Assembly: GCA_902781705.1 (NCBI GenBank)
Contig: CACZKE010000001.1
Span: 208,353-272,352, forward strand
From: an uncultured Bacteroidia bacterium
GTDB lineage: Bacteria > Bacteroidota > Bacteroidia > Bacteroidales > UBA932
Length of the DNA: 64,000 nucleotides
Direction: 5' to 3'
Shown here: positions 42,220-51,485 of the stretch, piece after piece
Layout: every line of letters starts with the position of its first letter
How positions within the stretch are numbered: position 1 is the first letter of the stretch
Made by a program: the position numbers and the translations under genes
Notes under the pieces: model-generated
The model's database searches: none
What the model saw: only the letters and a program-made list of their open reading frames with translations
Told to the model about the DNA's origin: nothing

Positions 42220-42247
42220 CATTCCAACGCTCTCCAAGACTATTTTG

Positions 42248-42290
42248 CGTACAAGGTGTGCTGCCTGGAATCACACCTTGTACGTTTTTT
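42248..42290 (+). terminator. Strong intrinsic terminator ending block 2
   Basis: A perfect 13-bp inverted repeat (42248-42260 with 42272-42284) has an 11-base loop and is followed by six T. It isolates the downstream esterase and metallopeptidase genes from read-through. Confidence 0.95.
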
Positions 42291-42302
42291 ATGGAAAATG
42301 CC

Positions 42303-42310
42303 TATCTTTA
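42303..42310 (+). promoter_or_regulatory. Candidate -7 box of the esterase-metallopeptidase unit
   Basis: TATCTTTA differs from TAnnTTTG only at the last base. It lies just after the terminator and 17 bases before the ATG at 42328. Confidence 0.4.
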
Positions 42311-42327
42311 TGGGGATAAACACTGAT

Positions 42328-43776
42328 ATGATGAAACGAATTCTTCTGAGTCTGGCGCTGCTTCTGGCGGCGACGGCCCTGTTCGCGGGAAATCTCCGCG
42401 TCGCGCACATTTTCTCCGACCACATGGTCCTCCAGCGGGAGACCACGGCTCCGGTGTGGGGCTGGGGCGATCCCGGGAAGACGGTGCTGGTGGAAACCTC
42501 CTGGGACGGGAAGACTGTCCAGACCAGGGTGGCCAAGGACGGCACCTGGCGGGTGGACATCGCCACCGGGAAGGCCGGCGGCCCGTTTGTCGTGACGGTC
42601 CGGTCCGGACGCGATGCGGTTTCGTTCGGCGATGTGCTCCTGGGCGAGGTGTGGGTCTGCTCCGGCCAATCCAACATGGAGATGCCTGTCGGCGGTTTCG
42701 GTTTCCAGGAAGTGGCGGGAGCCCGGGAGGCCATCCTGAAGGCGGGGACCTATGCCAATAAGGTCCGTGTGTTCCATATCCACACTCCTAAATGCAAAGA
42801 ACCCATTGACGACGTGGATGCGGCCTGGACCCGGGCATCGGCCGGTGTCTGCGCCGGAACGTCTGCCGTGGGCTGGTTCTTCGCGACCGGATTGGCCGAT
42901 AACCTGGACGTTCCCGTAGGCATTGTCGTGAATCCCTGGGGCGGAAGCCGGATCGAGCCGTGGATGACCAACGAGGCCATCGATGCTGCCGGCATCACGG
43001 CCGAGGAGCGCGCGGCCATTGACGCCATCGAGGAACAGCCCGACCGCTGGCCGGAGACGCCGGAACTGATCTGGAACGGTCGCATGGCCCCGATCGCGGG
43101 CTATGCCGCGAAGGGCTTCCTGTGGTACCAGGGCTGCTCCAACATCGGCCAGAACTGCTATGACAAACTCCAGACCGCGATGGTGAAACTCTGGCGCGAC
43201 CGCTGGGGAAGGGGAGACATGCCGTTCATCTTCGCCCTGCTGGCTCCCTATGAGCATGGCGATGCCAACGGCCGCTGGCGCCCGCAGTTCGTGGAAACCC
43301 AACTCCGCAGTCTCAAGACCATCCCGAACAGTTACGCTGTCTCCACCGAAACCTGGGGCAACCAGGTGACGGTGCATCCTTCCCAGAAGCAGGAAGTGGC
43401 CGACATGATGCTTCTCCGTGCCCTGCAGTCCGTATATGGGCAGAACCTGAATTTCGATATCGAACTCCCTGAATTCAAGAGCATTGAGTATCTGGAGGAC
43501 GGCAGCGTGAAAGTCCTTCTGACCCATGTGTGGTCCAACCTGATGAGCATCTCCTCCCGCAAGATCGTGGGCTTCGAACTCGCGGGTGCGGACAAGCAGT
43601 TCCACCTCGCCGAGGCGGAGGTCGACTGGGACGGCCAGACCATTATCGTGAAATGTCCCGATGTCCCGAAGCCCATCGCCGTCCGCTACGGATTCCGCAA
43701 CTGGATGGGCGCGAATCTGGAAAAGACCCCGGGCATCCCTGTTCCGCCGCTGCGGAGTGACGACTGGAATCTGTAG
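42328..43776 (+). CDS. SASA-type carbohydrate acetylesterase (sialate O-acetylesterase family)
   Basis: 482 residues from ATG 42328; ATG 42331 is equivalent. Upstream in-frame codons run through the terminator and are not coding. The signal peptide ends at TALFAG. Family hallmarks are HIFSDHMVLQRE near the N-terminus, VCSGQSNMEMP with the SGNH-type Ser, WGGSRIEPWM, GFLWYQGCSN and a late VHPSQKQEVADMM segment that supplies the His. These enzymes hydrolyse O-acetyl esters on sugars. In this position acetylated mannan is the inferred substrate, complementing the CE1-like esterase. Confidence 0.85.
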   Translation: MMKRILLSLALLLAATALFAGNLRVAHIFSDHMVLQRETTAPVWGWGDPGKTVLVETSWDGKTVQTRVAKDGTWRVDIATGKAGGPFVVTVRSGRDAVSFGDVLLGEVWVCSGQSNMEMPVGGFGFQEVAGAREAILKAGTYANKVRVFHIHTPKCKEPIDDVDAAWTRASAGVCAGTSAVGWFFATGLADNLDVPVGIVVNPWGGSRIEPWMTNEAIDAAGITAEERAAIDAIEEQPDRWPETPELIWNGRMAPIAGYAAKGFLWYQGCSNIGQNCYDKLQTAMVKLWRDRWGRGDMPFIFALLAPYEHGDANGRWRPQFVETQLRSLKTIPNSYAVSTETWGNQVTVHPSQKQEVADMMLLRALQSVYGQNLNFDIELPEFKSIEYLEDGSVKVLLTHVWSNLMSISSRKIVGFELAGADKQFHLAEAEVDWDGQTIIVKCPDVPKPIAVRYGFRNWMGANLEKTPGIPVPPLRSDDWNL

Positions 43777-43780
43777 GCCC

Positions 43781-44653
43781 ATGAAACGTTTCGTCCTTCT
43801 CTCCCTCTGCGTCTGCCTGGCCGTGTCAGGCTGCGCCAAGCGTCCGTATGATCCCGCTACCGACCCGAAAGGGCAGACCGAGCAGGACCCCGACGCCATC
43901 ACCGCCCCGCCGGCGGACCTGCTGCAGTGGCTGGACGGAAAGTCTTCGCCGCTCAGTTCCTGGTACAAGAAGTATATCGCCGACGAAGGGTTCCCCATCC
44001 TGGCGTCGGCCGTAGTCCGCGACGAGGCGCTGATCCAGTGCCGCTACATCGTCCACACGATGCTTGAGAAGCATCCCGAGGCCCGGAAAAAGATGATCGA
44101 GATGCACTGGCGCGTGGTGATCTGCGGCTATCAGCAGAACATCACCGACATCCCGGAGTGCGCCATCATGCCCATCTGGTGGCCGGATACCGACTGGAAT
44201 GCCCGGGGGCGCGGTTACGGCGCCACGGAGGCGCTTCCCGTCATGAGCATCGGCGAAGAGAATATCGTCAAGATCCCGAATTTCACGGAGCGTTACGCCA
44301 CCGAAAGCATCATGGTCCACGAGTTCGCCCATAATGTGGACTACGCCCTCCGCAAGGCCTGGAACGGGTTCGAGAAGAAACTCCTGGACTGCTACAACCA
44401 TGCGAAGACGACCGGCCTTTGGCAGGGCGGCGTGTATGACTACGCGATGACGAACTCCGAAGAGTATTTCGCCGAGGCCTCCCAGGCCTGGTACAATACC
44501 TGCCGCATGATCGTCAAGGATCCGGCCACCGGAAAGAACTTCACGCTCAAGACCCGTGAACAACTCAAGGAGCACGATCCGCAGATGTATGAGCTTCTCT
44601 CAACGGTATATACGGAGGAGTATCTGAAGGGTTATCACTTTGATTACGAGTAA
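43781..44653 (+). CDS. Lipoprotein zinc metallopeptidase (HExxH)
   Basis: 290 residues. The lipoprotein signal ends at LAVSGC. HEFAH (residues 180-184) is the zinc-binding and catalytic motif. A downstream NSEEYFAEA (about 226-233) offers a third Glu ligand, the arrangement of gluzincins related to anthrax lethal factor-like peptidases. Family members occur as unassigned putative zinc-binding metallopeptidases in Bacteroidota. It starts four bases after the esterase stop, so it is co-transcribed with a mannan enzyme. A role in trimming glycoprotein or processing surface lipoproteins is conjecture. Confidence 0.75.
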   Translation: MKRFVLLSLCVCLAVSGCAKRPYDPATDPKGQTEQDPDAITAPPADLLQWLDGKSSPLSSWYKKYIADEGFPILASAVVRDEALIQCRYIVHTMLEKHPEARKKMIEMHWRVVICGYQQNITDIPECAIMPIWWPDTDWNARGRGYGATEALPVMSIGEENIVKIPNFTERYATESIMVHEFAHNVDYALRKAWNGFEKKLLDCYNHAKTTGLWQGGVYDYAMTNSEEYFAEASQAWYNTCRMIVKDPATGKNFTLKTREQLKEHDPQMYELLSTVYTEEYLKGYHFDYE

Positions 44654-44681
44654 TCGCCTGATTACCAGATGGATAAAATTT

Positions 44682-44709
44682 AAGAGGTGCACCGCGCGGT
44701 GCACCTCTT
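44682..44709. terminator. Bidirectional terminator
   Basis: A perfect 28-base palindrome (14-bp arms) lies between the converging metallopeptidase and AzgA-like permease genes. T-rich sequence lies on its right (GATGTTTATTTT), and A/T-rich sequence on its left can serve the - strand. Confidence 0.88.
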
Positions 44710-44737
44710 GATGTTTATTTTGCTGCGTGTCAGCGCT

Positions 44738-46054
44738 TTAGATGAAGATGTACTTGCAGATGAACAGGGCTGCGAGGATCCACATCGTGACGGAAATCTT
44801 CTTGAACTTGCCCGCGCAGGCGTTCAGGAGCGCGTAGGAGATGACGCCGAGGAGGATACCGTCGGAGATGGAGTAGGCGACGGGCATCATCAGGATGGTG
44901 ATGAACGCCGGGATGCTCTCGGAGTAATCCTCCCAGTCGATCTTCGCGACCGGGCTCATCATCATGACGCCCACGATCACCAGGGCCGGAGCCGTGGCGG
45001 CGCCGGGGATGGCGAGGAAGATCGGGGAGAACAGGAGCGCCAGGGCGAACAGGATCGCGACGGTGAAAGCCGTGAGGCCGGAACGTCCGCCTTCGCCCAC
45101 GCCGGAAGCGCTCTCGACGTAGGTCGTGGTGGTGGAGGTGCCCAGGCAGGCGCCGCACACGGTGGCGATGGAGTCGGCCATGAACATCTTGTCGATGCCG
45201 TCCACATTGCCCTTCTCATCCACCATGCCGGCCTTCTGGGACACGCCGATGATGGTGCCCATGGTGTCGAACATGTCGATGAACAGGAAGGTGAACACGA
45301 CGGCGAGCATGTCCCAACTCAGGATCTGGCTCCACTCGAACTGGCAGAAGATGGGGGCGACGCTGTCCGGGGCCGAAATGACGCCGGTGAAGTGGGTGAG
45401 CGCCGCACCGTCCGCTCCCTTGATGAAGAGGCCGATGACCGAGGTCACGAGGATGCCGATGAGGATGCTTCCCTTGACCTTCAGGATGACGAGCGCGCCG
45501 GTGATGACGATGCCGATGACCCCGAGGAGGGCGGCTCCGTGCGTGATGTCACCGAGGGCGACGAGGGTAGAGTCGTTGTTGGCGATGATGCCGGCGTTCT
45601 GCAGGCCGATGAAGGCGATGAACAGGCCGATGCCCGCGCCGATGGCGTGCTTGAGGGACAGCGGAATCGCATTCAGGATCCAGGAACGGACCTTCGTGAC
45701 CGTGAGGAGGATGAACAGCAGGCCCTCGAGGAACACGGCCGTCAGGGCGAACTGCCAGCTGTGGCCCATCGTCAGGCACACCGTAAAGACGAAGAAGGCA
45801 TTGAGGCCCATGCCCGGGGCGAGGGCGAACGGCTTCTTGGCGTAAAGCGCCATCACGAGCGTACCGATGAGGGCGGCGAGGGCGGTGGCGGTGAAGACGG
45901 AACCCTTGGGCATGTCCAGCGCGCTGAAGATGCTCGGGTTGACGGCCAGGATGTAGGCCATCGTCAGGAAGGTGGTGATGCCCGCGACGATCTCCGTCCG
46001 GACACTGTGCTTCTGGGGATCGAACCCGAAAGCCTTGGTCAGGAAGTTAGCCAT
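44738..46054 (-). CDS. AzgA-like purine (hypoxanthine/guanine/adenine) permease
   Basis: 438 residues with about 12-14 hydrophobic segments. Diagnostic AzgA/PbuG segments of the NCS2 superfamily are TEIVAGITTFLTMAYILAVN, ALAPGMGLNAFF, FIDMFDTMGTIIGVS and GTSTTTTYVESASGVGEGGR. It imports purine bases with protons across the inner membrane. It is the last gene of a three-gene - strand unit with a uracil-type permease and a small outer-membrane protein, spaced 12 and 21 bases apart. Confidence 0.9.
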   Translation of the reverse strand: MANFLTKAFGFDPQKHSVRTEIVAGITTFLTMAYILAVNPSIFSALDMPKGSVFTATALAALIGTLVMALYAKKPFALAPGMGLNAFFVFTVCLTMGHSWQFALTAVFLEGLLFILLTVTKVRSWILNAIPLSLKHAIGAGIGLFIAFIGLQNAGIIANNDSTLVALGDITHGAALLGVIGIVITGALVILKVKGSILIGILVTSVIGLFIKGADGAALTHFTGVISAPDSVAPIFCQFEWSQILSWDMLAVVFTFLFIDMFDTMGTIIGVSQKAGMVDEKGNVDGIDKMFMADSIATVCGACLGTSTTTTYVESASGVGEGGRSGLTAFTVAILFALALLFSPIFLAIPGAATAPALVIVGVMMMSPVAKIDWEDYSESIPAFITILMMPVAYSISDGILLGVISYALLNACAGKFKKISVTMWILAALFICKYIFI

Positions 46055-46066
46055 AGTTCTCCAGGA

Positions 46067-46762
46067 TTAGAAGACCCACTTGGTACCCAGGCAAGGCATC
46101 ACATGGAAGCCCTCCATGCCGGCGAAATTGTAGCTGAACTCCACCTCGCCGCCGATGTTGAAGTGGTCGAAGACCTGGAACCAGAGCTGCGGCTCGGAGA
46201 GGAATACGACATGGTCGAGTTCGCACCAGACATCGGCGAAGCCGGAGAAGCGCAGACCGCCCAGGCCGAACAGGTCCTGAAGGCCCCAGACGGCGGTGAA
46301 CTGCATGGGAATCTTGCTCTCGAGGCCCACGAAGTGCTTGTACAGGAGTTTGAGGTTCAGGGTGTTCTTGAAATCGCCGGAATGGATGAAGTAGTCCACG
46401 CCGACGAGGAACGCGTTATTGACCGGGAAGGAATAGGCCATGTTGCCGCCCGTACCGAAGCCGCCGTTGTATTCCACCTGCAGGCTCAGCGGAGCGAGCG
46501 CCGAGTCACCCCAGAAATTCAGGCAGCGGGCGATCTCGAAGTACGTGTTGTTCGGGGAAATGACCTTGTTCCCGTCCTTGTTGTTGTAGTCGTAGTCGAT
46601 GAAGAAGAACGTGTTTCCCCAGTTGTCCGTGTGGAAACCTTCGAGGGTGGTGGTGAAATGCTTCCGGCCGAAATCGTAGAAGGTCTGGAAGTTGGTCTGC
46701 GCCTGGGCGACGGATCCCAGGGCGAGGGCTGCGAGGGCAGCGACGATGATTTTTTTGCTCAT
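46067..46762 (-). CDS. Small outer-membrane beta-barrel protein, DUF5020/Tsx-like
   Basis: 231 residues. The signal peptide ends at SVAQAQ. The mature part alternates aromatic beta-strands (FQTFYDFGRKHFTTTLEGF, NTFFFIDYDY, YFEIARCLNFWG, LSLQVEYNGG) and ends in a terminal Phe, as in outer-membrane barrels. It resembles DUF5020 proteins and the nucleoside channel Tsx in size and strand pattern. Lying between two nucleobase permeases, it is probably the outer-membrane pore that lets nucleobases or nucleosides into the periplasm. Confidence 0.75.
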   Translation of the reverse strand: MSKKIIVAALAALALGSVAQAQTNFQTFYDFGRKHFTTTLEGFHTDNWGNTFFFIDYDYNNKDGNKVISPNNTYFEIARCLNFWGDSALAPLSLQVEYNGGFGTGGNMAYSFPVNNAFLVGVDYFIHSGDFKNTLNLKLLYKHFVGLESKIPMQFTAVWGLQDLFGLGGLRFSGFADVWCELDHVVFLSEPQLWFQVFDHFNIGGEVEFSYNFAGMEGFHVMPCLGTKWVF

Positions 46763-46783
46763 AAAGCGTGGTTTAGGAAAGAA

Positions 46784-48151
46784 TTATTTGGTAGATCTGT
46801 CTTTTCTCAGGGACGGGTTGATCTCGAAGTCCACCGCCCGGTCGCCCTTCGGATTCTTGCCGAACTCGTAGTCCTTGCCCGGCAGGACGGCATTCAGGAT
46901 GATGCCCACGAGGGCGGCGACGGCGAGGCCGGAGAGGGAGGTGAAGCCCAGGGAGATGCTGTCGTTCGCCCCGTACTTGATGCCGATGGCGAGTACCAGG
47001 ATGAGGGCGGCGATGATGACGTTCCGCGAAGCGGTGAAGTCCACCTGGTTGTCCACGATGTTGCGGACACCCACGGCGCTGATCATACCGTACAGGACCA
47101 GGGACACGCCGCCGATGGTCGCGGCCGGCATCGCGCTGATGAGGGCCGAGAATTTCGGGCAGAAGGACAGGATGATGGCGAAGACGGCGGCGATCCGGAT
47201 GACGCGCGGGTCATACACGCGGGTGAGGTTCAGCACGCCGGTGTTCTCGCCGTAGGTGGTGTTCGCCGGGGCGCCGAAGAGGGAGGCCAGCGCCGTGGCG
47301 AGACCGTCGCCCATGAGGGTGCGGTGCAGCCCCGGATCCTCCAGGTAGTTGATGCCCACGGTGGAGGAGATGGCGCACATGTCGCCGATGTGCTCGATCA
47401 TCGTCGCGAGCGAGATCGGCAGGATGGCGATGATGGCGGCGACCACCAGGCCCCAGTTCGGGTTCTGGAACACGTGGAAGGCCGTGTTCTCCCAGTGGAA
47501 CGGAAGGCCGATCCAGGCGGCCTCCTTCACGGTGGAGAAGTCGCACAGGCCGAAGCAGGCGGCCACGAGGTAGGAACCCAGAACGCCCAGCAGGATGGGG
47601 ATGATCTTGATCATCCGCTTGCCCCAGATGTTGCACACGATGATGATCGCGATCGCGAGGAGGGCGATCCACCAGTTCTGCGTGCAGTTCTGGATGGCCG
47701 ATCCGGACAGGGTGAGGCCGATGGCGATGATGATCGGACCCGTGACGATGGGCGGGAAGAACCGCATCACCTTCTTCGCGCCGAAGGCCGCGAACAGCCC
47801 GGCCAGCACGAAATAAAAAAGGCCTGCACAGAAGACTCCGATGCAGGCGTAGGGGAGGGATTCGGCGGTAGTCAGCCCTTGCTCGGTTCCCATGGAGACG
47901 ACGGCCGCATAACCGCCGAGGAAGGCAAAGGACGAGCCGAGGAAAGCCGGGACCCGCATCTTGGTGAGGAGGTGGAAGAGAAGGGTGCCGAGACCTGCGA
48001 ACAGGAGGGTGGCACTCATCGAGAGGCCGGTGATGACCGGAACCAGGACCGTGGCCCCGAACATGGCGAACATGTGCTGGAGGCCGAGGGTAAGCATCTT
48101 GCCGCGACCGAGGGTGCGGGCGTCATAGATCGCTTGCTGTTGTTGAGCCAT
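46784..48151 (-). CDS. Uracil/xanthine permease (NCS2, UraA-like)
   Basis: 455 residues with about 14 hydrophobic segments. The UraA-type start LGLQHMFAMFGATVLVPVITG, SSFAFLGGYAAVV, PIVTGPIIIAIGLTLSGSAIQN and NTTYGENTGVLNLTRV (the NAT-family signature area) identify a nucleobase:proton symporter. The AENTGV-like motif is written here as GENTGV. The gene begins the - strand nucleobase operon. Its promoter must lie in the AT-rich region 48152-48371, although no clear - strand TAnnTTTG box is seen there. Confidence 0.9.
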   Translation of the reverse strand: MAQQQQAIYDARTLGRGKMLTLGLQHMFAMFGATVLVPVITGLSMSATLLFAGLGTLLFHLLTKMRVPAFLGSSFAFLGGYAAVVSMGTEQGLTTAESLPYACIGVFCAGLFYFVLAGLFAAFGAKKVMRFFPPIVTGPIIIAIGLTLSGSAIQNCTQNWWIALLAIAIIIVCNIWGKRMIKIIPILLGVLGSYLVAACFGLCDFSTVKEAAWIGLPFHWENTAFHVFQNPNWGLVVAAIIAILPISLATMIEHIGDMCAISSTVGINYLEDPGLHRTLMGDGLATALASLFGAPANTTYGENTGVLNLTRVYDPRVIRIAAVFAIILSFCPKFSALISAMPAATIGGVSLVLYGMISAVGVRNIVDNQVDFTASRNVIIAALILVLAIGIKYGANDSISLGFTSLSGLAVAALVGIILNAVLPGKDYEFGKNPKGDRAVDFEINPSLRKDRSTK

Positions 48152-48371
48152 ATGTATAGTTTTAAGGTTGTCCTTGCGTCAAGATCCCCACAAAACCACT
48201 CAAAGTTCGTTAAAATCGGTGGGGATTCCAAAGAAACTTTTCCACAGGTTGTTGTTGAAAACTTGCCAATTCTGAATATCCTTAACTTATATCCGTTTGA
48301 ATTGAAATTATTCTTACCAATATGCGCGGAATCCGGTAAATATGTTATATTTGTGGAAGAATTGAAACGAT
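48152..48371. other. AT-rich divergent intergenic region with DnaA-box-like site
   Basis: A 220-base gap, clearly AT-richer than its surroundings, separates the divergent nucleobase and arginine operons. It contains an 8-bp inverted repeat (ATCCCCAC 48184-48191, GTGGGGAT 48219-48226) and TTTTCCACA (48238-48246), which fits the relaxed DnaA box TTWTNCACA. A + strand promoter box lies at 48346. No reading frame or RNA gene is recognised. Confidence 0.5.
48346..48353 (+). promoter_or_regulatory. Candidate -7 box of the arginine operon
   Basis: TATATTTG matches TAnnTTTG and lies 18 bases before the ATG at 48372. No TTTG -33 element is visible at the expected distance. Confidence 0.5.
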
Positions 48372-49286
48372 ATGGAATTACACGTAACCAACGAAACCGC
48401 CCGCCTGCGGGAAGTGGTCCTGGGCCTGCCCTGGTCCAGCGGCCCCACCCCGGCGCTGGAAGATACCTACGACAGCAAATCCTATGAGTCCGTCCTGAAG
48501 GGCGTCTATCCCGACGAGAAGGACATGATCTCCGAGATGAACGCCTTCGAGGCCGTCCTGAAAAAGTATGGCGTGAAGGTGTACCGGCCGGCCCTGGTGC
48601 CGGACTGCAACCAGGTCTTCGCCCGGGACGTGGGCTTTGTCATCGACGACAAGATCATCGTCTCCAACATCATTCCGGACCGCCAGGAGGAGATCGACGC
48701 CTATGGGCACATCTACCAGCAGATCCACTACAAGAACATCTACAACCTGCCGGAAACCGTCCATGTGGAGGGCGGCGACGTCGTCCTTTACGGGAACTAT
48801 ATCTTCCTGGGCCAGTACGACTTCCATGACTATGCGTCCCTGAAGACGGCCCGGACGAACCGCCTGGCGCTGGATTACCTGCAGATGCTCTTCCCTTCGA
48901 AGACCATCATTCCGCTGAACCTCCGCAAGAGTGACACTGACCCTTACGAGGGCATCCTGCACCTGGACTGCACCTTCATGCCGGTGGGCCGCGACAAGGC
49001 CATCATCTACCGGGACGGCTTCATGAATCCCCGCGATGCAGCGCATCTGGTGGAACTGTTCGGCCCGGAGAACGTCTTCGAACTCACGAAGGAGGAAATG
49101 TACTGGATGAACTCCAACGTTTTCTCCATCAGCGAGGACGTCGTCGTGACGGAAGAGCATTTCACCCGGCTGAACGAGCATCTCCGGAATGTCTGGGGAA
49201 TGACCGTGGAGACGGTCCCGTACCGGGAGATCTCCAAGATGGGCGGCCTGCTGCGCTGCTCCACGCTTCCGCTGCGAAGAGACTGA
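48372..49286 (+). CDS. Arginine deiminase/amidinotransferase-superfamily hydrolase
   Basis: 304 residues, cytoplasmic. Pentein-fold motifs are [37 protein letters not shown] with the catalytic His, and LLRCSTLPL with the nucleophilic Cys near the C-terminus. It is about 100 residues shorter than classical ArcA and closer in size to dimethylargininase or CtlX-type citrulline hydrolases. Co-location with ornithine carbamoyltransferase and carbamate kinase argues that it makes citrulline from arginine. A citrulline or methylarginine hydrolase remains possible. Confidence 0.75.
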   Translation: MELHVTNETARLREVVLGLPWSSGPTPALEDTYDSKSYESVLKGVYPDEKDMISEMNAFEAVLKKYGVKVYRPALVPDCNQVFARDVGFVIDDKIIVSNIIPDRQEEIDAYGHIYQQIHYKNIYNLPETVHVEGGDVVLYGNYIFLGQYDFHDYASLKTARTNRLALDYLQMLFPSKTIIPLNLRKSDTDPYEGILHLDCTFMPVGRDKAIIYRDGFMNPRDAAHLVELFGPENVFELTKEEMYWMNSNVFSISEDVVVTEEHFTRLNEHLRNVWGMTVETVPYREISKMGGLLRCSTLPLRRD

Positions 49287-49311
49287 TACACAAAACACTA
49301 ACCACATAACT

Positions 49312-50541
49312 ATGACTGACCACAAGTATACTGCTGCCGAGCTCATCGCGCTCGAGGAAAAGTACGGCGCCCATAACTACCATCCGCTTCCCGTCGTCCT
49401 GGAAAGGGGAGAGGGCGTTTTTGTCTGGGATGTGGACGGAAAACGCTATTTCGACTTCCTGTCGGCCTATTCCGCCGTGAACCAGGGACACTGCCATCCC
49501 AAGATCGTGAAGGCCCTCTGCGACCAGGCCCACAAGCTGTGCCTGACCTCCCGCGCCTTCTACAACGACTGCCTGGGACCCTATGAGGAGATGGCCACGA
49601 AGTTCTTCGGCTACGACAAGCTCCTGCCCATGAATTCGGGCGCCGAGGCCGTGGAGACGGCCCTCAAGCTCGCCCGCCGCTGGGGCTACAAGGTGAAGGG
49701 CATTCCCGAGAACGAGGCCCTCATCATCGTCGCGGAAGGGAACTTCCACGGCCGTACCATCACCATCGTCACCATGTCCTCCGATCCGGACAGTTACTCC
49801 CAGTACGGCCCGTTCACCCCGGGTTTCGTGTCCATCCCGTACGACGACGTGGACGCGCTTAAGAAAGTCCTGGACGAGAAGGGCGACAAGGTGTGCGCCA
49901 TGATTGTGGAACCCATCCAGGGCGAGGCCGGCGTGTATGTCCCGAAAGAGGGTTACATCAAGCAGTGCTATGACCTGTGCCACGCGCACAACGTCCTTTT
50001 CATTGCCGACGAGGTGCAGACGGGTATCGGCCGTACCGGCAGGATGTTCGCCTGCGACCATGAGGGCGTCCGTCCGGACGTCGTCACCATCGGAAAAGCC
50101 CTCTCCGGCGGCACGCTGCCGGTATCCGCGGTCCTCGCCGACGACGAGGTGATGCTGACCATCGGCCCCGGCGAGCACGGGTCCACGTTCGGCGGATTCC
50201 CGCTGGCCGCGAAGGTGGCCGTCGCCGCCCTCGAGGTCATCCGCGACGAGCACCTGACCGAGAACGCCGCCCGTCTGGGCGAGATCTTCCGCGAGGAAAT
50301 CGGCAAGATCCGTTCCCCGTACTTCAAGTTCGTCCGGGGCAAGGGCCTGCTGAACGCAGTCGTGACCGAACCGCAGAACGGGATCGAGGCCTGGGACATC
50401 TGCCTCCGCCTGGCGGAGAAGGGCCTGCTCGCGAAACCGACGCACCGGCATATCATCCGTTTCGCCCCGCCGCTCGTCATCACCGAGGAGCAACTTCGTG
50501 AAGCCATCGGGATCATCAAGGAAGTCTTCGAGACGATATGA
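49312..50541 (+). CDS. rocD: Ornithine aminotransferase
   Basis: 409 residues. Class-III PLP aminotransferase of OAT type: [26 protein letters not shown] at the N-terminus (split here by context), [50 protein letters not shown], and the PLP-binding Lys in [10 protein letters not shown]. It transfers the delta-amino group of ornithine to 2-oxoglutarate, giving glutamate semialdehyde. Next to the deiminase pathway it would channel ornithine carbon towards glutamate or proline. Its stop overlaps the carbamate kinase start by four bases. Confidence 0.93.
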   Translation: MTDHKYTAAELIALEEKYGAHNYHPLPVVLERGEGVFVWDVDGKRYFDFLSAYSAVNQGHCHPKIVKALCDQAHKLCLTSRAFYNDCLGPYEEMATKFFGYDKLLPMNSGAEAVETALKLARRWGYKVKGIPENEALIIVAEGNFHGRTITIVTMSSDPDSYSQYGPFTPGFVSIPYDDVDALKKVLDEKGDKVCAMIVEPIQGEAGVYVPKEGYIKQCYDLCHAHNVLFIADEVQTGIGRTGRMFACDHEGVRPDVVTIGKALSGGTLPVSAVLADDEVMLTIGPGEHGSTFGGFPLAAKVAVAALEVIRDEHLTENAARLGEIFREEIGKIRSPYFKFVRGKGLLNAVVTEPQNGIEAWDICLRLAEKGLLAKPTHRHIIRFAPPLVITEEQLREAIGIIKEVFETI

Positions 50542-51476
50542 GACCGCTCGCGATGATCGCCTTCGGTGGCAACGCCCTCCTGCGCAGCAACCAAAAGGGG
50601 ACCTACGCGGAGCAGTTGCAGAACATCGAGGAGACCTGTAATGAACTGCTGCCCTTGCTGGAGCGGGGATACCACCTGGTGATCGGACACGGAAACGGTC
50701 CCCAGGTGGGCAATGTCCTGCTGCAGCACGAGGCGGGCGCCCGCGAATACGGCCTGGAGGCGATGCCCATGGACGTGTGCGGGGCGGAGACCCAGGGAGC
50801 GATCGGTTACCTGATCGAGAACGCGCTGGACCGTCTGCTCACGACGCACGGCATCCACCGCCGGGTAATTTCCCTCGTGACGCGGGTGGAGGTGTATCCC
50901 GACGACCCGATGTTCCAGAAGCCTACAAAGCCCATCGGCCCGTACTATACGGCCGAGGAGGCCAAGTACCTGAGCGAGAAGACCGGCGCCGTTTATCGGG
51001 AGGATTCCGCCGGAAGGGGCTGGCGCAAGGTCGTCCCGTCCCCGACGCCCCGGCGGATCGCCAACATCGACCTGGTGAGCCGGCTCGCCCGGGAGGGAAA
51101 CATCGTCGTCACCGTCGGGGGCGGCGGCATTCCTGTCGTACGGGACCACATGGGCTGGCACGGGGTAGAGGCCGTCATCGACAAGGACCTCGCCTCGGCC
51201 CTGTGCGCCTACGAGATCGGCGCCGACTATCTGTACATCCTGACGGATGTCCCGCAGGTGTACATCAATTTCCGCAAGCCCGACCAGAAGGCCCTTTCCA
51301 CCCTGACGGTGGACGAGGCACTGGATTACCTGGCCCAGGGCCAGTTCGCCGAAGGGTCCATGGCCCCGAAGGTGCGGGCGGCGATCTACTTCGTCACCAA
51401 CGGCGGAAAGGAAAGTATCATCACGGAGGCGGGCCAGCTGGGAAATCCTGCCTGCGGAACCCGGATTGTCCCTTAA
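50538..51476 (+). CDS. arcC: Carbamate kinase
   Basis: 312 residues, the usual length. Motifs are IAFGGNALL at the N-terminus, [69 protein letters not shown] and MAPKVRAA near the C-terminus. It makes ATP from carbamoyl phosphate and ADP, the energy-yielding last step of arginine deiminase fermentation. It overlaps rocD by ATGA and is followed after a short gap by ornithine carbamoyltransferase, which supplies its substrate. Confidence 0.95.
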   Translation: MRPLAMIAFGGNALLRSNQKGTYAEQLQNIEETCNELLPLLERGYHLVIGHGNGPQVGNVLLQHEAGAREYGLEAMPMDVCGAETQGAIGYLIENALDRLLTTHGIHRRVISLVTRVEVYPDDPMFQKPTKPIGPYYTAEEAKYLSEKTGAVYREDSAGRGWRKVVPSPTPRRIANIDLVSRLAREGNIVVTVGGGGIPVVRDHMGWHGVEAVIDKDLASALCAYEIGADYLYILTDVPQVYINFRKPDQKALSTLTVDEALDYLAQGQFAEGSMAPKVRAAIYFVTNGGKESIITEAGQLGNPACGTRIVP

Positions 51477-51485
51477 TTGAACTTA

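Noticed and set aside
42256-42327. N-terminal extension of the SASA esterase from an ATG at 42256
   Set aside because: The extension is translated from the terminator hairpin and T-run; the signal peptide starts at 42328.
44687-48487. 1266-codon + strand frame across the nucleobase operon
   Set aside because: Opposes three clear membrane-protein genes and is rich in Asp/Glu/Gly/His repeats of the antisense type. It also runs through a terminator palindrome.
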